A stretch of 64,000 bases of DNA from Ananas comosus. Lineage: Eukaryota > Streptophyta > Magnoliopsida > Poales > Bromeliaceae. Both the position numbers and the translations under genes were made by a program. Every line of letters begins with the position of its first letter. Position 1 is the first letter of the stretch. A model generated the notes under the pieces. It saw only the letters and a program-made list of their open reading frames with translations. It searched no databases and was not told the origin of the DNA. Below are positions 11,503 through 23,400 of this stretch, piece after piece. The stretch is from positions 6,045,389 to 6,109,388 of the forward strand of contig NC_033627.1 in the NCBI RefSeq assembly GCF_001540865.1, read 5' to 3'.

Positions 11503-11617
11503 GAATAGGGGCATTTTGGCCAGTTTTCTGAAAATCTGGCCTGAACCTGCAAAATCTAAAAAGACGGCCTACTTTTGCAAAAGTTCAAAACTAATGGATT
11601 TTTTATGCAAATTGGCC
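11237..11617 (-). repeat. Right terminal inverted repeat with poly-A and GA tracts
   Basis: Reverse-complement partner of 630-927. It carries a long A tract at about 11279-11313 and a GA dinucleotide tract at about 11454-11497, both expansions of the CT/T-rich segment seen in the left repeat. The predicted peptides here (poly-Lys, Glu-Arg repeats) are artefacts of these tracts. Confidence 0.65.
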
Positions 11618-12512
11618 AAAAAAATAAAACTAAGGAAGCAAATGACCAATGGTTGAGGTGGTTTTCAATTTTTTTTTCTTTTTATCGTTACTAATAGAAC
11701 TCTAATTGTTGAGAATATACTTACATTTATTGGAAAGTTTGGTAATAATTTTACCAATTTTAAAATTATTATTAGATTTTCGTAACCGTTCGCAACCCAC
11801 ATTTATGCAAAACTAGTTAAGAACCCGTGCTTCGCGGTGGGCAAAAAAATCTATAGTAAACATAAAATTCATAAATATTAATGGACAAAAGCATAATACT
11901 TTCATAAATATTTGTAATATTAAAAGTTACTTCAAGATGAAACATATAATAAAATAATTGTCCATATGTTAATCACATAGAAACATAACAAAATAGTTGT
12001 CCATATATTAACGACATTATATTGACGAAGTGCATCATATTAAAAGATCCAAAAGGCTACAATGAGAATAGTTTTATTATATTATTAGGGTTCATTGCCA
12101 GTATTGCTTGGGCCATCATCTTCTACCAGCCTATAAGATTAACATATGAAAAAACAATAAATTAGATTTTTTAGTAAGGGGCAATTGCCTATATACCCCT
12201 AAAAAGTTTCCGATTTTTTTATTTATCCCTCTTAAAAGGCTAATATTAAAAATACCCTTCTTATATTCTAAGTTCTTTCTAATATACCCTTGGAGCTAAA
12301 TTCCGTTAGTGCGGTGTTAACAGTTGCCGTTAACTCTGAAAAATTACCATTTTGCCCATTCTAATATACCCTTGTACTGTAACTAACTTTTCTTATATAA
12401 CCTTCATAGAGCAAATACTTTTCTTATTTGCCCTTCAAATATTAATTAATTAATTAAGCACAGCAAATGAACGGATGAGGTCGATCGCAACTAAACCAAC
12501 CTTGGTGGCTGG

Positions 12513-12697
12513 AGGCATAGTTAGTTAATTCGGATTCGGAAAAAATTCGGTTCGGATAAAATTCGTCTTTTAATTTTTAAATTCGTTGAAAAATATGGAT
12601 AAAAAATAGATTCGGCAATTATTCGGATATGTGATTTATACGGGTATTATACATTCACCAATTAAAAATTCAGGATAAAAAATTTGGCTATATAATA
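12513..12697 (+). mobile_element. hAT-like element, left part
   Basis: Begins CATAGTTAGTTAATTCGG and matches 30773-30965 closely. It is interrupted at 12697 by the LTR retrotransposon, and its sequence resumes at 26800. The right terminus of this copy is not recognisable. Confidence 0.6.
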
Positions 12698-15600
12698 TGT
12701 CACGCCCCGAGCCCGCCTATTTGGTCGATTCAGGCACGCCAACAGACCGCCAAACAGACAGAGTTTTCCCTGTACGTCCAAGGCGTCACAATCAATACAA
12801 TTACAAGAGGTTCCAAACAGGAACAATATTCAACAACGATTGCATAAGGAAGGCATCAAACAACATAAACAACTAGACTATTACAACCATTCACATTTAT
12901 ATACTTATTACATATTACATTTTCATTTTTCTTTTCTTCCAAATACAATCAAGATTGTTACAACATTGTTTTCCGACAAGTTTATTCTTTTCTTTTCTTC
13001 TACACCCCTAGCTAGGCTGACTCAAGGTACCGCTACCTCTGGTCTAGGTGGTAGGGTGCTATCTACGGAGCTACGTCCTCTCCTCGGCCGCCGCGCCGCT
13101 CACGTGCGAACTTGTGCCCCAAAAAGCAACACGGGGGTGAGAACTATACAAATATAGTTCCCAGTGGGTACGGCCACCCAAGAAAAGAGCTCGACCCACC
13201 AGGTCCAAGGAGGCAGTGCAACATGTTAATCCAACAAATATGCAACAGATATATATATATATATATATGCGATCATTGAAATACATGTCATGTCTCACAA
13301 CCATGCAATATAAAAATCATGCGATTTATGCAACGAACTAGTAGTTCAATCAATACTACTTTAATCCTGCTATTCATAGCTCATCCAATTGACTTCGAAG
13401 TTATTCCTCTATTTTAAACTCATGTCAATTACAATTCTGATCATATGGTCTCATTTACCTTTATCAACTATCCACCCGACTCGGTCTCGAGTCAATCATC
13501 CGCGAAGTATCGCGTAAAGCCAGGCTCGAGGCGAAGGACGTCTCACTTGCACCTCAGCCTTAAGTCCACTCAACTAGGATATTGCTACAGCTCATGTGCT
13601 TATTACCCAATCGCTTGGCTAACCCGAAGGTTTCGTCCTCAACAAACTCACCAACCCAAAATCCCAATAACCGGGGAGATACCCGCTACAATCCGATGGG
13701 ACCGTCCTCTGGGGAGATACCCGCTACAACCCAGTGATGACAACTCCGGAGCACATCGCCCGAGGGGAGCTACCACCCTCGAGCAAGGACTTACAGGTAA
13801 GTATGATCCAAATCTTCCGGAGCGGAGGATACCCTACCAACTAAGGATAGCATCATTATAGAACCAATGTACTACTATACTCATTGGTCTAGTGTTTCAA
13901 CTACACTAGGGTACTCATATGCCACTCATCATAGGTTTACATTAACTAGATGCCGCTCATTATCAATTAGATATTCTCGATACACTACTTGCACATTCAC
14001 TAGATTTTCATTCACCTAGGGTCCAATTCACATTTACCATCTCATTATAGGGTTCCAAATCATATCATAGTGTTAATGCTACACTCGTATTTCACATGCC
14101 ACTCGATCTAGTGTATTTCACAATATCGACATTCTTATACCATCTAGTATATAGATATCCACATGCACATTTTATCTAGCATGTACTACAACATACAATC
14201 AAGCATCCATCGAGCATATTCTCATCTAGTATAATATGATTCATGAATCACACAACATCATTTTCATGCATTCCCCTAACATCATTTTCATGCATTCATG
14301 TGACAATTAACTCATGCATTCATCTAGCATTCAACATATTATACGCATTCATCTAGCATTCAACACATTATATGTTATTATGCATTTTATCTCAATGGTA
14401 GGTGACATCAACTATATAACATGTTTCAAACATTCATATTATCATATAAGCCTACCAATACACCTATATGCATCAAATAGAAAACCATACTCCACTTCGA
14501 CATGGAGGCGACCTAGTCGCTTCGGTAAGCACAACCCACCTCGAATCGCTTTCCGATTGCTTGTCGACACTTGCAATCGGCCTTCCGCGGCACCCGGCAC
14601 CCGGTTTGGCCCGATCCCTCGCGCGACCACCCGAACGGCCTCCAATCCACGATGCGAAAATTAAAGGTCTTCGATTATGTGCTACGGTGCTCTAAATCCG
14701 TTTTCATGATTTTACGATGTCGCCTCGGCCCTCCAGGCGGAAACGAAGCTAAATAGTCCGTTTCTTCAATATCTTCACAACGGCTCGACGAACTGCCGAA
14801 CCGACTTCGCCAACTCGTTCGTTTATCTAGCAATTAGGTTGACGGAGGGTCAAATTAGATCAAACCCTTATATTTTGCAAAATTCCATTTTTGAGCCCTA
14901 GGATGCCATTATTGCTAAATCCACTATTTAACTTCATGAATCAAGCAATAAACCTCTAATTAGCATCTAAGCATTCTACTAAATCTATCTCTAGAGCATA
15001 CAAAGCTAATCCTAGAGATCTACCATGAGAGGGCTCAAAAGCTCACCTCAAAACTTGCTCCAAACCAAGGAGAAGATGAAGAAGATGAAGACGATATACT
15101 TCCAAGCTTCAATCTCTAGCAAATCCATCAATTTTGGGAGAGATTTAGAGAGAGAAAGGGAGGTTTCTCTCCCTCCCTGTATGCGTGTGTGTGTGAGTGT
15201 GGTGGCTGCACGGTTGAGGGAGGAAGAAGGAGCTAGTGCTAATTTTACACAAAGCCCCCTCAACAATACACTATTCACATCAGTTTAGCAGATACAAACT
15301 GACGTTTTTTGCCGGAGCCCTTCTGAATATCCGTTTGTACTCAAATTTCACAGTCAGGCTCGGTTTTACTTAATAAGTATAAAAAATTTTTAATCTTTTA
15401 GTTTTGACCCCGTTTGGTCACCGAAAGCTCTACCGAACTGTAATATTTAGCAGATAGCAGTCGGATTTTATTTTCCACCTTCCGGGCGTCAGAATGATAT
15501 GAAACTTTAAATCTAGCCTCATAAAAATAATTCTGACTTATCCTCTAGTTTTCATAATTTTCTGACACTGTGCATTTTCTGCTAATTTATCTGTTCCGTC

Positions 15601-15751
15601 TCCAACAGAAAATTCTAAATCTTCTGTTTTCATTCTGATTTCAGCACAAGTTACTTCTAACTTATGTTTTACTTCTCTAAATCCATTAAAAATAGTATCT
15701 CATACTATTTTTATTTATTTTTATTTTTATACCAAACTCTGGTATGTTACA
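12698..15751 (-). repeat. Family A LTR, 3' LTR on the minus strand (3,054 bp)
   Basis: An uninterrupted copy of the LTR. It includes the stem-loop at 13141-13160 beside CCAGTGGGTACG, a short direct repeat GGGGAGATACCCGCTACAA near 13672 and 13711, and repeated CATTCATCTAGCATTCAAC units near 14310-14365. It is a useful reference for the other copies. Confidence 0.85.
13141..13160 (-). other. LTR stem-loop, family A
   Basis: GAACTAT-acaaat-ATAGTTC forms a perfect 7-bp stem next to CCAGTGGGTAC. On the sense strand it is followed within about 40 bp by an acceptor-like pyrimidine tract. The sister LTR has the identical hairpin at 19263-19282. Confidence 0.65.
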
Positions 15752-17420
15752 TTCTCCATCCCATAAACGGAATTTCGTTCGCGAAATTCAAACCATACCT
15801 CAATTCAGCTCCACGAGCAATTGAGGGTACCAACTCATTCTTCCACTCCAGAGCGGCCTCACATTCATCAGAACAATTCAAAGGCCCGCTACAGAGGATA
15901 CGAACTCAAACGCATAAACGTTTGCAAGACGCAGCACATAAAGTGCATTACGGTCTCCATAACTCTCGGTGGCAGCACAAGTCGAAACTAGACGACACCA
16001 CGCGCTCCAACACCACTCGCCACTCGGTACACAAGGAACTCTTCCTTGCATTTACCTTTCTTTCAAGGAATACCTCCTAATTCGATCACCGACATTGCTT
16101 AGAAGCAATATCGCCGGTGCGTCGCTCTGTCGTGAATGCTCTAATTTCGCACCGACCCTTAACTTTAACATGAGATGGCCCACTCTAGCACATCTCGAGT
16201 CTTAGTTCGCTCATGAGCATAGTCTCCAATATCACGTGGCTTTCCATTAGCTCAAGGTCTCACCCAGAGCACTTCATCTTCTGATACCATATGCCACGGT
16301 CAACGTCAAATTACTTTCGCAATGAGGTCACACAAATACTCCGGTCGTGAATCCAAGCGTCTCTCGCTCGCAAATGCAGACCCAATCATGATCGGGCGAA
16401 ATTCTCACTTCGGAATTCGCACACACTCTAACCAGGAGCAACTAAGACCCCAAACCGTTACAAATTCCCGGATTGGATCACAATCGTACTTTCGGTATAC
16501 TATCAATCGCACGACACGTTTTATCGAGCACACGTATCACTACCGGCTACTATGCACCTAATGCAAGTCACCAATCCCACGAGTGATCCATGGTATACTT
16601 CACACCTAGCAATGCTTAAGTGCTACTGCCAATACACTCTTTTAACTGAACTTAACCCGCACTCCACGAGCAACTATACTCGAACGTCATACACCTCTAT
16701 AGCATTCCACACTAAGTCCAGTGTTAGGTAATTCTTGCCTATGTACGCCGACTACACAAGCACGACCTTCTACCACACATTGAGGTACTACAAGACCTAC
16801 GTGCTTGCACTTGGTTACTAATCAACTATTCCCTCAACAGTTATTCTACTTTCACTGTTCGATCTACCGGAATGACATCCGAAATTTTCGGACCACTCGG
16901 GTGTTCTCAAATACCACAGCTCAACTCTCGCAATCTACTAATTGAGTTGCTCAGAGAGTCGATTCGCCACTTCTGTCTCTACCGCGAGTCTCACTTCTCG
17001 CCATAGATCACTACTAGCACTTCGCTAGTGCCATCTAGCTCTATACTTGTACTGGCAGGTACTACTCCCTTACAACACAAGCATGCCCGGGTATTTATAC
17101 TTACCCGTCCACTAGGTCTCTACTATGCTCATGTACGACAATAGTAATTAACCACATAACCATTGCATGCAATGCATCAACTTCACATCATGCAAAACAT
17201 ACGCTTGCATCAATAACCCATACCTGCAACGAAGTTGTCAGCAATAGGGTCCTCAACCTGGGTCTCGTATCTAACGGCCACCCGGCGCTTGCCGCGAACC
17301 CTTAGGTTGTATTGTCTTTAATGCCCCCTCTTCCGACCATGCCGCAGGTGCCACACCTGCAGGACGTCCCAGAGAGAAATAGACTGTCGCCAGTATCAGG
17401 CCTCGGCTGTCACCTTGCGG

Positions 17421-17462
17421 ACACTCGTCCCGCGCACAGTGCGGTTGCCCACACCTATAGCA
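17421..17462 (-). pseudogene. Degenerate gag CCHC zinc knuckle
   Basis: On the minus strand the frame reads CYRCGQPHCARDEC, close to the retroviral-type CX2CX4HX4C knuckle but with spacing disturbed by small indels. The following codons (PQGDSRG) fit a gag tail. The normal role is RNA binding in the virus-like particle. The frame does not extend into an intact gag protein. Confidence 0.55.
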
Positions 17463-17829
17463 CTTGCCCTCTCACAGCTGGCAATGTTGTGGGTAACAAA
17501 AACACCCACAAACGACACATCTCACCAAAGACCAAATACAGTAGGTCCCCGAAACTCAGGTTCACGAGCGCGAACACACTGCACGTAATTGAGAACTTGA
17601 CGGACCACCGAATCCACTCGTTGGCCGTCCCATTTTCTTTTTCCTCGCAATTAGACTCATGCTCCCTCTCGCACAATTGCACTGTCTTGTTCTATCCACA
17701 AGGTTTAATTCTCAAATCTCCTCTAATCTCCACCATTCTACTATTGGAAAGGGCTCCTAGAGAAATAGAGAGAGAAAAACCACATGCCAGGTGGTCTCTA
17801 GCTGTCAACAAGAGAGGAGTTGGTGGGGT

Positions 17830-17838
17830 CTTTATAGG
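17830..17838 (-). promoter_or_regulatory. TATA-like box beside the palindrome array
   Basis: CCTATAAAG on the minus strand, about 60 bp past the array at 17897-18130. It is followed by a leader homologous to the one after the TATA box at 5018. Confidence 0.4.
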
Positions 17839-17896
17839 ATGCTACAATCGCATTTAAACCCCCTCCCCTCAAATCATATTTGTAGCAAACCAAAGT

Positions 17897-18130
17897 TTGC
17901 TGCGAGGCCCAAGGTGTACCGGTACACTTCATGCTGTCACCGGTAACACGATCTCGCAGAACCAAATCCGAGAGCAATTGCTCGGGTTCTGCCAAAGTGT
18001 ACCGGTACACACCAGGGGTGTTACCGGTAACACACTCGGGTGGAGGCAAACTCGAGAGCATTCTGCTCTCAGTCTACGATGGTTGTACCGGTACAGCATC
18101 AATGTTGATGCTGTACCGGTACACTTTACC
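17897..18130 (-). repeat. TGTACCGGTACA palindrome array
   Basis: Six copies of an ACCGGT-centred palindrome: four GTACCGGTAC types and two TTACCGGTAA or TCACCGGTAA types. Segments with CTCGGGTTCTGCC lie between them. Two copies flank an inverted GCATCAA/TTGATGC pair near 18090-18112. Confidence 0.75.
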
Positions 18131-18802
18131 CAGATTGCTGTTTTAGCTCCTCTTCGACTCTATTTCGCGCCGAGCAATATTAAAACCTTCTTAACTCTTT
18201 TGGAACTCATTTTTAATCCTTCCAACATTGTTGGAATGTTAATTAGACTTTGTCCAACTACTTCTCTCGACGCACTTTGGTCAATTCGACCAAAAGTGGT
18301 TTAACACGATGAGGATCCCGTTAATTCCTCAAAGGTCACGAGGGCCGGCAAAACTCGCGAAGTTCTAAGTCTCCGCTCGTCTCAAATTGTTCAGGGACAC
18401 CACTTGTCCCATCCTGCACCGATCAATACGAAGATCACCCACGTAGTGCTATTGCTTCCTAAAACGCGACAACTCTATTAATCCTTGACCTTCTAGGTCG
18501 AACACAAGACACTTAATACCGACTCAAATCGGACAAAAGTCACGCAAGGGCATTTATTCTCATCACTCGGTTTCGTGTTGTGCGCGCCCAACACGAACAC
18601 CCGCAGTTGAGAATAAACTACACCTTCAATCTACCTCTAATATATGTTTTAGAGGTTTATGACACAACCCAATCTATTAACCTTTCGCCAAAAGTCACAA
18701 GTCCTCGTCTCTCAGAAGCCTTAATCTCGTATGGTTTACTATCCTAAGGTCTCCTAGGTCCAACTAAACTATTTTCTATTATTCTTTTTATATTCTTTTT
18801 AT

Positions 18803-18814
18803 GCTCTGATACCA
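18803..18814 (-). other. Primer-binding site (initiator tRNA-Met type)
   Basis: GCTCTGATACCA is the reverse complement of TGGTATCAGAGC, the common plant Ty3/gypsy and copia primer site. It lies 7 bp from the LTR start at 18822. Confidence 0.8.
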
Positions 18815-19365
18815 TCTTATCTGTCACGCCCCGAGCCCGCCTATTTGTTCGGTTCGGGCACACCGACAGACCGCCGGACGGACAGAATTTCTCCTGTACG
18901 TCCAAGGCGTCACAATCAATACAATTACAAGACGTTCCAAACAGGAACAATATTCAACAACGATTGCATAAGGAAGGCATCAAACAACATAAACAACTAG
19001 ACTATTACAACCATTCACATTTATATACTTATTACATACATTTTCATTTTTCTTTTCTTCCAAATACAATCAAGATTGTTACAACATTATTTTACGACAA
19101 GTTTATTCTTTTCTTTTCTTCTACACCCCTAGTTAGGCTGACTCGGGGTACCGCTACCTCTAGTCTCGGTGGTAAAGCGCTATCTACGGAGCTACGTACT
19201 CTCCTCCCGCCACCGCGCCGCTCACATGTGAACTTGTACCCCCAAAAGCAACACGGGGGTGAGAACTATACAAATATAGTTCCCAGTGGGTACGACCACC
19301 CAAGAAAAGAGCTCAACCCACCAGGTCCAAGGAGGCACTGCAACATGTTAGTCCAACAAATATCA

Positions 19366-19368
<3 letters not shown>

Positions 19369-19434
<66 letters not shown>
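19369..19434. repeat. (AT)n microsatellite
   Basis: About 66 bp of uninterrupted AT dinucleotides. The sister LTR has a much shorter AT run at the same position. Confidence 0.9.
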
Positions 19435-19438
<4 letters not shown>

Positions 19439-19684
19439 CAGCTACTATACTATCAATAGTAGCAAGTCCTTGGTACTATTGAGTTTTCTATCGTTAGATC
19501 CACCCTTTGATCATTTTCATCTATTGGATTATACTATTAAACCAACCACCCACTGAACCCTAGGGGACCACTATCAATTTAACCGGGGACCACTATCATC
19601 CTAACCATACATCCTTTCATCCAACGGCCGAAAACTCAATAGTACCAAGGGCTTGGTACTATTGATAGTATAGTAGCATAATTC
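19435..19684. mobile_element. MITE with ~47-bp inverted repeats, inserted in TA repeat
   Basis: CTACTATACTATCAATAGTA near 19442 has an inverted partner at about 19628-19676. The repeats agree over about 47 bp, including the CCAAG-CCTTGGTACTATTGAG part. The insert is absent from the sister LTR, which reads straight through the AT run. Flanking TA suggests a Stowaway/mariner-type insertion. Confidence 0.75.
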
Positions 19685-20485
19685 TATATATATATATATA
19701 TATATGCGATCATTGAAATACATGTCATGCCTCACAACCATGCAATATGAAATCATGCGATTTATGCAACCAACTAGTAGTTCAATCGATACTACTTTAA
19801 TCCTGCTATTCATAGCTCATCCAATTGACTTCGAAGTTATTCCTCTATTTTAAATTCATGTCAATTACAATTCTGATCATATGGTCTTATTTACCTTTAT
19901 CAACTATCCACCCGACTCGGTCTCGAGTCAATCATTCGTGGAGTACCGCGTAAAGTCAGGCTCGAGGCGAAAGACGTCTCATTTGCGCCTCAGCCTTAAG
20001 TCCACTCAACTAGGATATTGCTACAGCTCATGTGCTTATTACCCAATCGCTTGGCTATCCCGAAGGTTTCGCCCTCAACAAACTCACAAACCCAAAATCC
20101 CAATAACCGGGAAGATACCCGCTACAACCCGATGCGACCGTCCTCTGGGGAGATATCCGCTATAACCCAGTAACGACAACTCCTGAGCACATACCCCGAG
20201 GGGGAGCTACCACCCTCGAAGCAAGGACTTACAGGTGAGTATAATCCAAATCTTCCTGAGCTGAGGATACCCTACCAACTAGGGATAGCATCATCATGGA
20301 ACCAATGTACTACTATACTCATTGGTCTAGTGTTTCAACTACACTAGGATACTCATATGCCACTCATCATAGGTTTACATTAACTAGATGCCACTCGTTA
20401 TCAATTAGATGTTCTCGAGACATGACTTTGCAATTCACTAGGGTTTTCTTCACCAAGGGGGTCAATTCATATTTACCATCTATTA

Positions 20486-23400
20486 TGTCACGCCCGCGTC
20501 CCCTTTTAGTTTGAAACACACGGAAAAGAGTTAAATTTTTTTTTTTTTTGAAAACCTGACCCAGAGTATGCCAGATCGCGACAAATACAGGGAATCCACT
20601 GTTCCACGGACAGAGTCTCCCCTGTATTTGACGCGTCACACAAGTACAAAGTACAACAGTATACAACCACAACTAAGTATGAATATACAGATAGCTACTA
20701 CATTTCAACGTTCACCATTCACACCGTAGTTTACATTCGATGTTTAAACAAAGTCCACGAAAATCTTTTGAAAACTGTTCCATACGCCGAAACTTTTATC
20801 TTTTTTAAAAGCTACACGAGGGGTAGAAACCTTTTTATTACCAAATGCAGGAATCCTTTTATTACATTCTGAAAGTCACAATATTCCAGTAATAAAATAC
20901 TGAAACCATATAAACTTGACTAAGCTAACTAATAACAGAATAGTAGGGATAAAACGTAAACCGATAACCTGGGTCGGAAGCTCTATCGACGCTACGAACG
21001 TACCTCACGTCTCGTCCCCAAAACTCAACGCTGCAATACCTGAAAAATCGTGGGGGAGGTGAGACATGTAAACATGTCTCCCCTCCCAGTGGGTACGCAA
21101 GGCCGACGAGGCGAGAGTATCAACCGCGTCTCATCGGAAGATAAACAATAGTATGTGGGTAAGTGAAATACAGTAGCAACGATAATGACGAATGAGATAT
21201 AGATATGACGAGAACAACTACCGCTACTGTATAGAACGGAAAAAGCATACATACAGGATATCAAAACTATAGTAGCAAGACAAGTGTAAAGAGGAACTAC
21301 AAGTATACATGCAACAACCGCTACTATAACTATATGCGTCAACCGGACAAGTAGTCAAAAGTACCAATCTAAACAAGACCGCGTATCGGTCTAAGGACCT
21401 CAGGCAAAAGCACACTACGCTGCGTTCACCACGGCCATGTAACCCCTAGCCAGAGAGAACACCGGCGCTCACGGGTCGTATTACGACCACTTTCTGGAAA
21501 AGGAGACCTCCTGCGGCCGGATCAACCACGCTGCGGTGTACGTGAAATGACTCGAGCGTTGTGCGCGATCAATGCAGATATGATCAATAGCAAACCATCC
21601 GCAGATCAGCCGACCAATCACGCCCCTCGGGCTAAACCAACCGTGATTAGGTCATCAATAACAAACGGAACCGACCAAGGATCAGGGTCAATATACGAAA
21701 AGTAACGAACGGACCAAGGGGTCACCGAGATGCAAACAGGAGAACCACGACGCAAGTCCCGAGGTCACAATTTAGGTATATTACGAATCCTCTGAGGCTC
21801 TACGCCCTATTGACAGGATACTACCATAGCACCAGGCCGATATGTTAGAATAAGATAGTATGTAGATACTGCTCTGATGTACAATAAAGTCGTACACGCA
21901 AGAATCGGACGCGATAGGTCACGAGGATAGGTGTATTTGATATAAGTCCAGACACTTAACCTGCAGCACCAGCCGTACAATCCTACCTCCTCGAGGGACA
22001 CCGACTCCAAAGGTCATCGACGACGGTGACTCATGAATGCTCGACAGGACTGGTCACAAACATACCAAACATCGGAACTGAGTAAAACTATAATCATCCG
22101 TCGGTGCAACCGACAATCCCACCCTTAGGTATATCGACTTCAAGGGATTCGAACGATGATAACAGAACCGCCGCAATCAGGTCCGAAGACGTAGCAGTAC
22201 CAGACGACCTAACCAGTGTCAACAGATACAGAAAGCAACAACGCAACACCAAACTAGATCAACAGATACGGATGCACGACCGCATTAAGTCAACAGATAC
22301 GCAATATAGATAGAAGCTCTACTCATACTCGGGATACTAAGCATTGCACACAAACGAGTAGTGTATAACGAATAAACCAAAGGTGCAGGCTCTAATATAA
22401 CTATGCGATAGTAACAACAGAAGAGTAAGGGTACAAACCATCACCAAGCGTGCCACCAGAATTAAGGTACCGAGTCGGATCGAAGTACCCACCTGTACAA
22501 ATGCTGGGCCTTGTCTCGCTAGACTGCAAAAGGACGGTCAACCCGTGACCTAGGAAGGTCCACGAGTGAGTGGTCTAAACCCCAAGCTACATAACACTAA
22601 GACCAGCAACCTACAAGCAACACCCAGGAGGCTCCGGTTTCCCAAACCGATCGCCGTAATACGCCGGAAGTCCTCGTAGTCCACGGGGACGTTCCGGGCC
22701 AGCCACGAACTTGTCGCCGGAACATACCGACTTGAGCTACGATGTCCACTCTACTGCCAACTAAACATAAATAAATCGTGCATCACTGGCCAGCGAACTA
22801 CAACTCCTCGTGTTCGAAAACATATTATCGTCGAATATCGTTTCGATTCGGGTTCCCGAAGTGTCTAATTCAACACGGAACCACCGTCGCTCACCCGTCA
22901 TTCTGAACTCAGCGAAAGACGCCAAGTGACCAGCTAACAAGGGCTGCAGGCGACTACGCAAAAGCCTCACAGAAGCAACCGTCGAAATATTCCAACCGAA
23001 CCCAGGCGTTTTCCGTGCGGCATGATTTTCGCCGAAACAATGCACCGGAATGCATTTGCCGATTTCGCAAGGGTCCTGGGGCCTTGGACAATCAGTCCAA
23101 GAGGTTTATCCTCACCAAACACTTGTGGCAAACAACAGCTACACGAACCAAAATGCATCAAACGCCCTCTGAAACTGAAATCGCAAGTTATATCATGCGA
23201 TTTCGGCGCTTTTAATGCGTCGCGACAATGCAAACCTAGAGTCAAACAGCCCATAGACGAGACTCCGCCCTGACTGGTCTCGGCGTGCCGAGCCGTGCTC
23301 ACCTTTCGGGCACCTGCCGGCACTGTGGCACCGCGCCACTGGGCTGCGACTGCAAAATTATGTGATACAGCGCGCGCACAGTAGAAAAGCATGCTTATCT

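Larger units (their letters stand above)
630..11617. mobile_element. MULE-like element carrying a CYP78A fragment (Pack-MULE candidate)
   Basis: The left end begins GACCAATTTGCATAAAAAAT at 630 and the right end is its inverted counterpart, ending TTTTTTATGCAAATTGGCC at 11617. Inverted similarity continues inwards for roughly 300 bp through a CT-rich tract and a GC-rich block near 780-900 and 11320-11440. The nine bases AAAAAAATA flank both ends exactly (621-629 and 11618-11626), as expected for Mutator-like transposition, although the site is A-rich. No transposase is visible, so the element is non-autonomous. Its cargo, in order, is a MITE, a promoter plus 5' coding part of a CYP78A gene, LTR-derived blocks with a nested solo LTR, and another LTR fragment. 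The alternative is two unrelated MULE ends that happen to face each other. Confidence 0.6.
15752..18821 (-). other. Internal region of the family A element
   Basis: This is a mosaic. Next to the primer site comes about 500 bp of leader-like sequence. A palindrome array (17897-18130) and TATA-like box (17830-17838) follow, with a neighbourhood homologous to the 4300-5110 block, then a gag zinc-knuckle remnant (17421-17462). From 17250 down to 15765 there is no convincing pol coding sequence. The promoter-like block may derive from another LTR that recombined into the element. Confidence 0.55.

Noticed and set aside
11189..11656. Poly-Lys and Glu-Arg frames
   Set aside because: Products of poly-A and GA microsatellites in a transposon end.
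16270..16300. Second primer-binding site (TTCTGATACCA on plus)
   Set aside because: The match to the tRNA-Met site is shorter and no LTR edge follows it; the site at 18803 is adjacent to an LTR.
17312..17857. 181-codon plus-strand frame
   Set aside because: Antisense to retroelement sequence with a gag zinc-knuckle remnant; no domain is visible.
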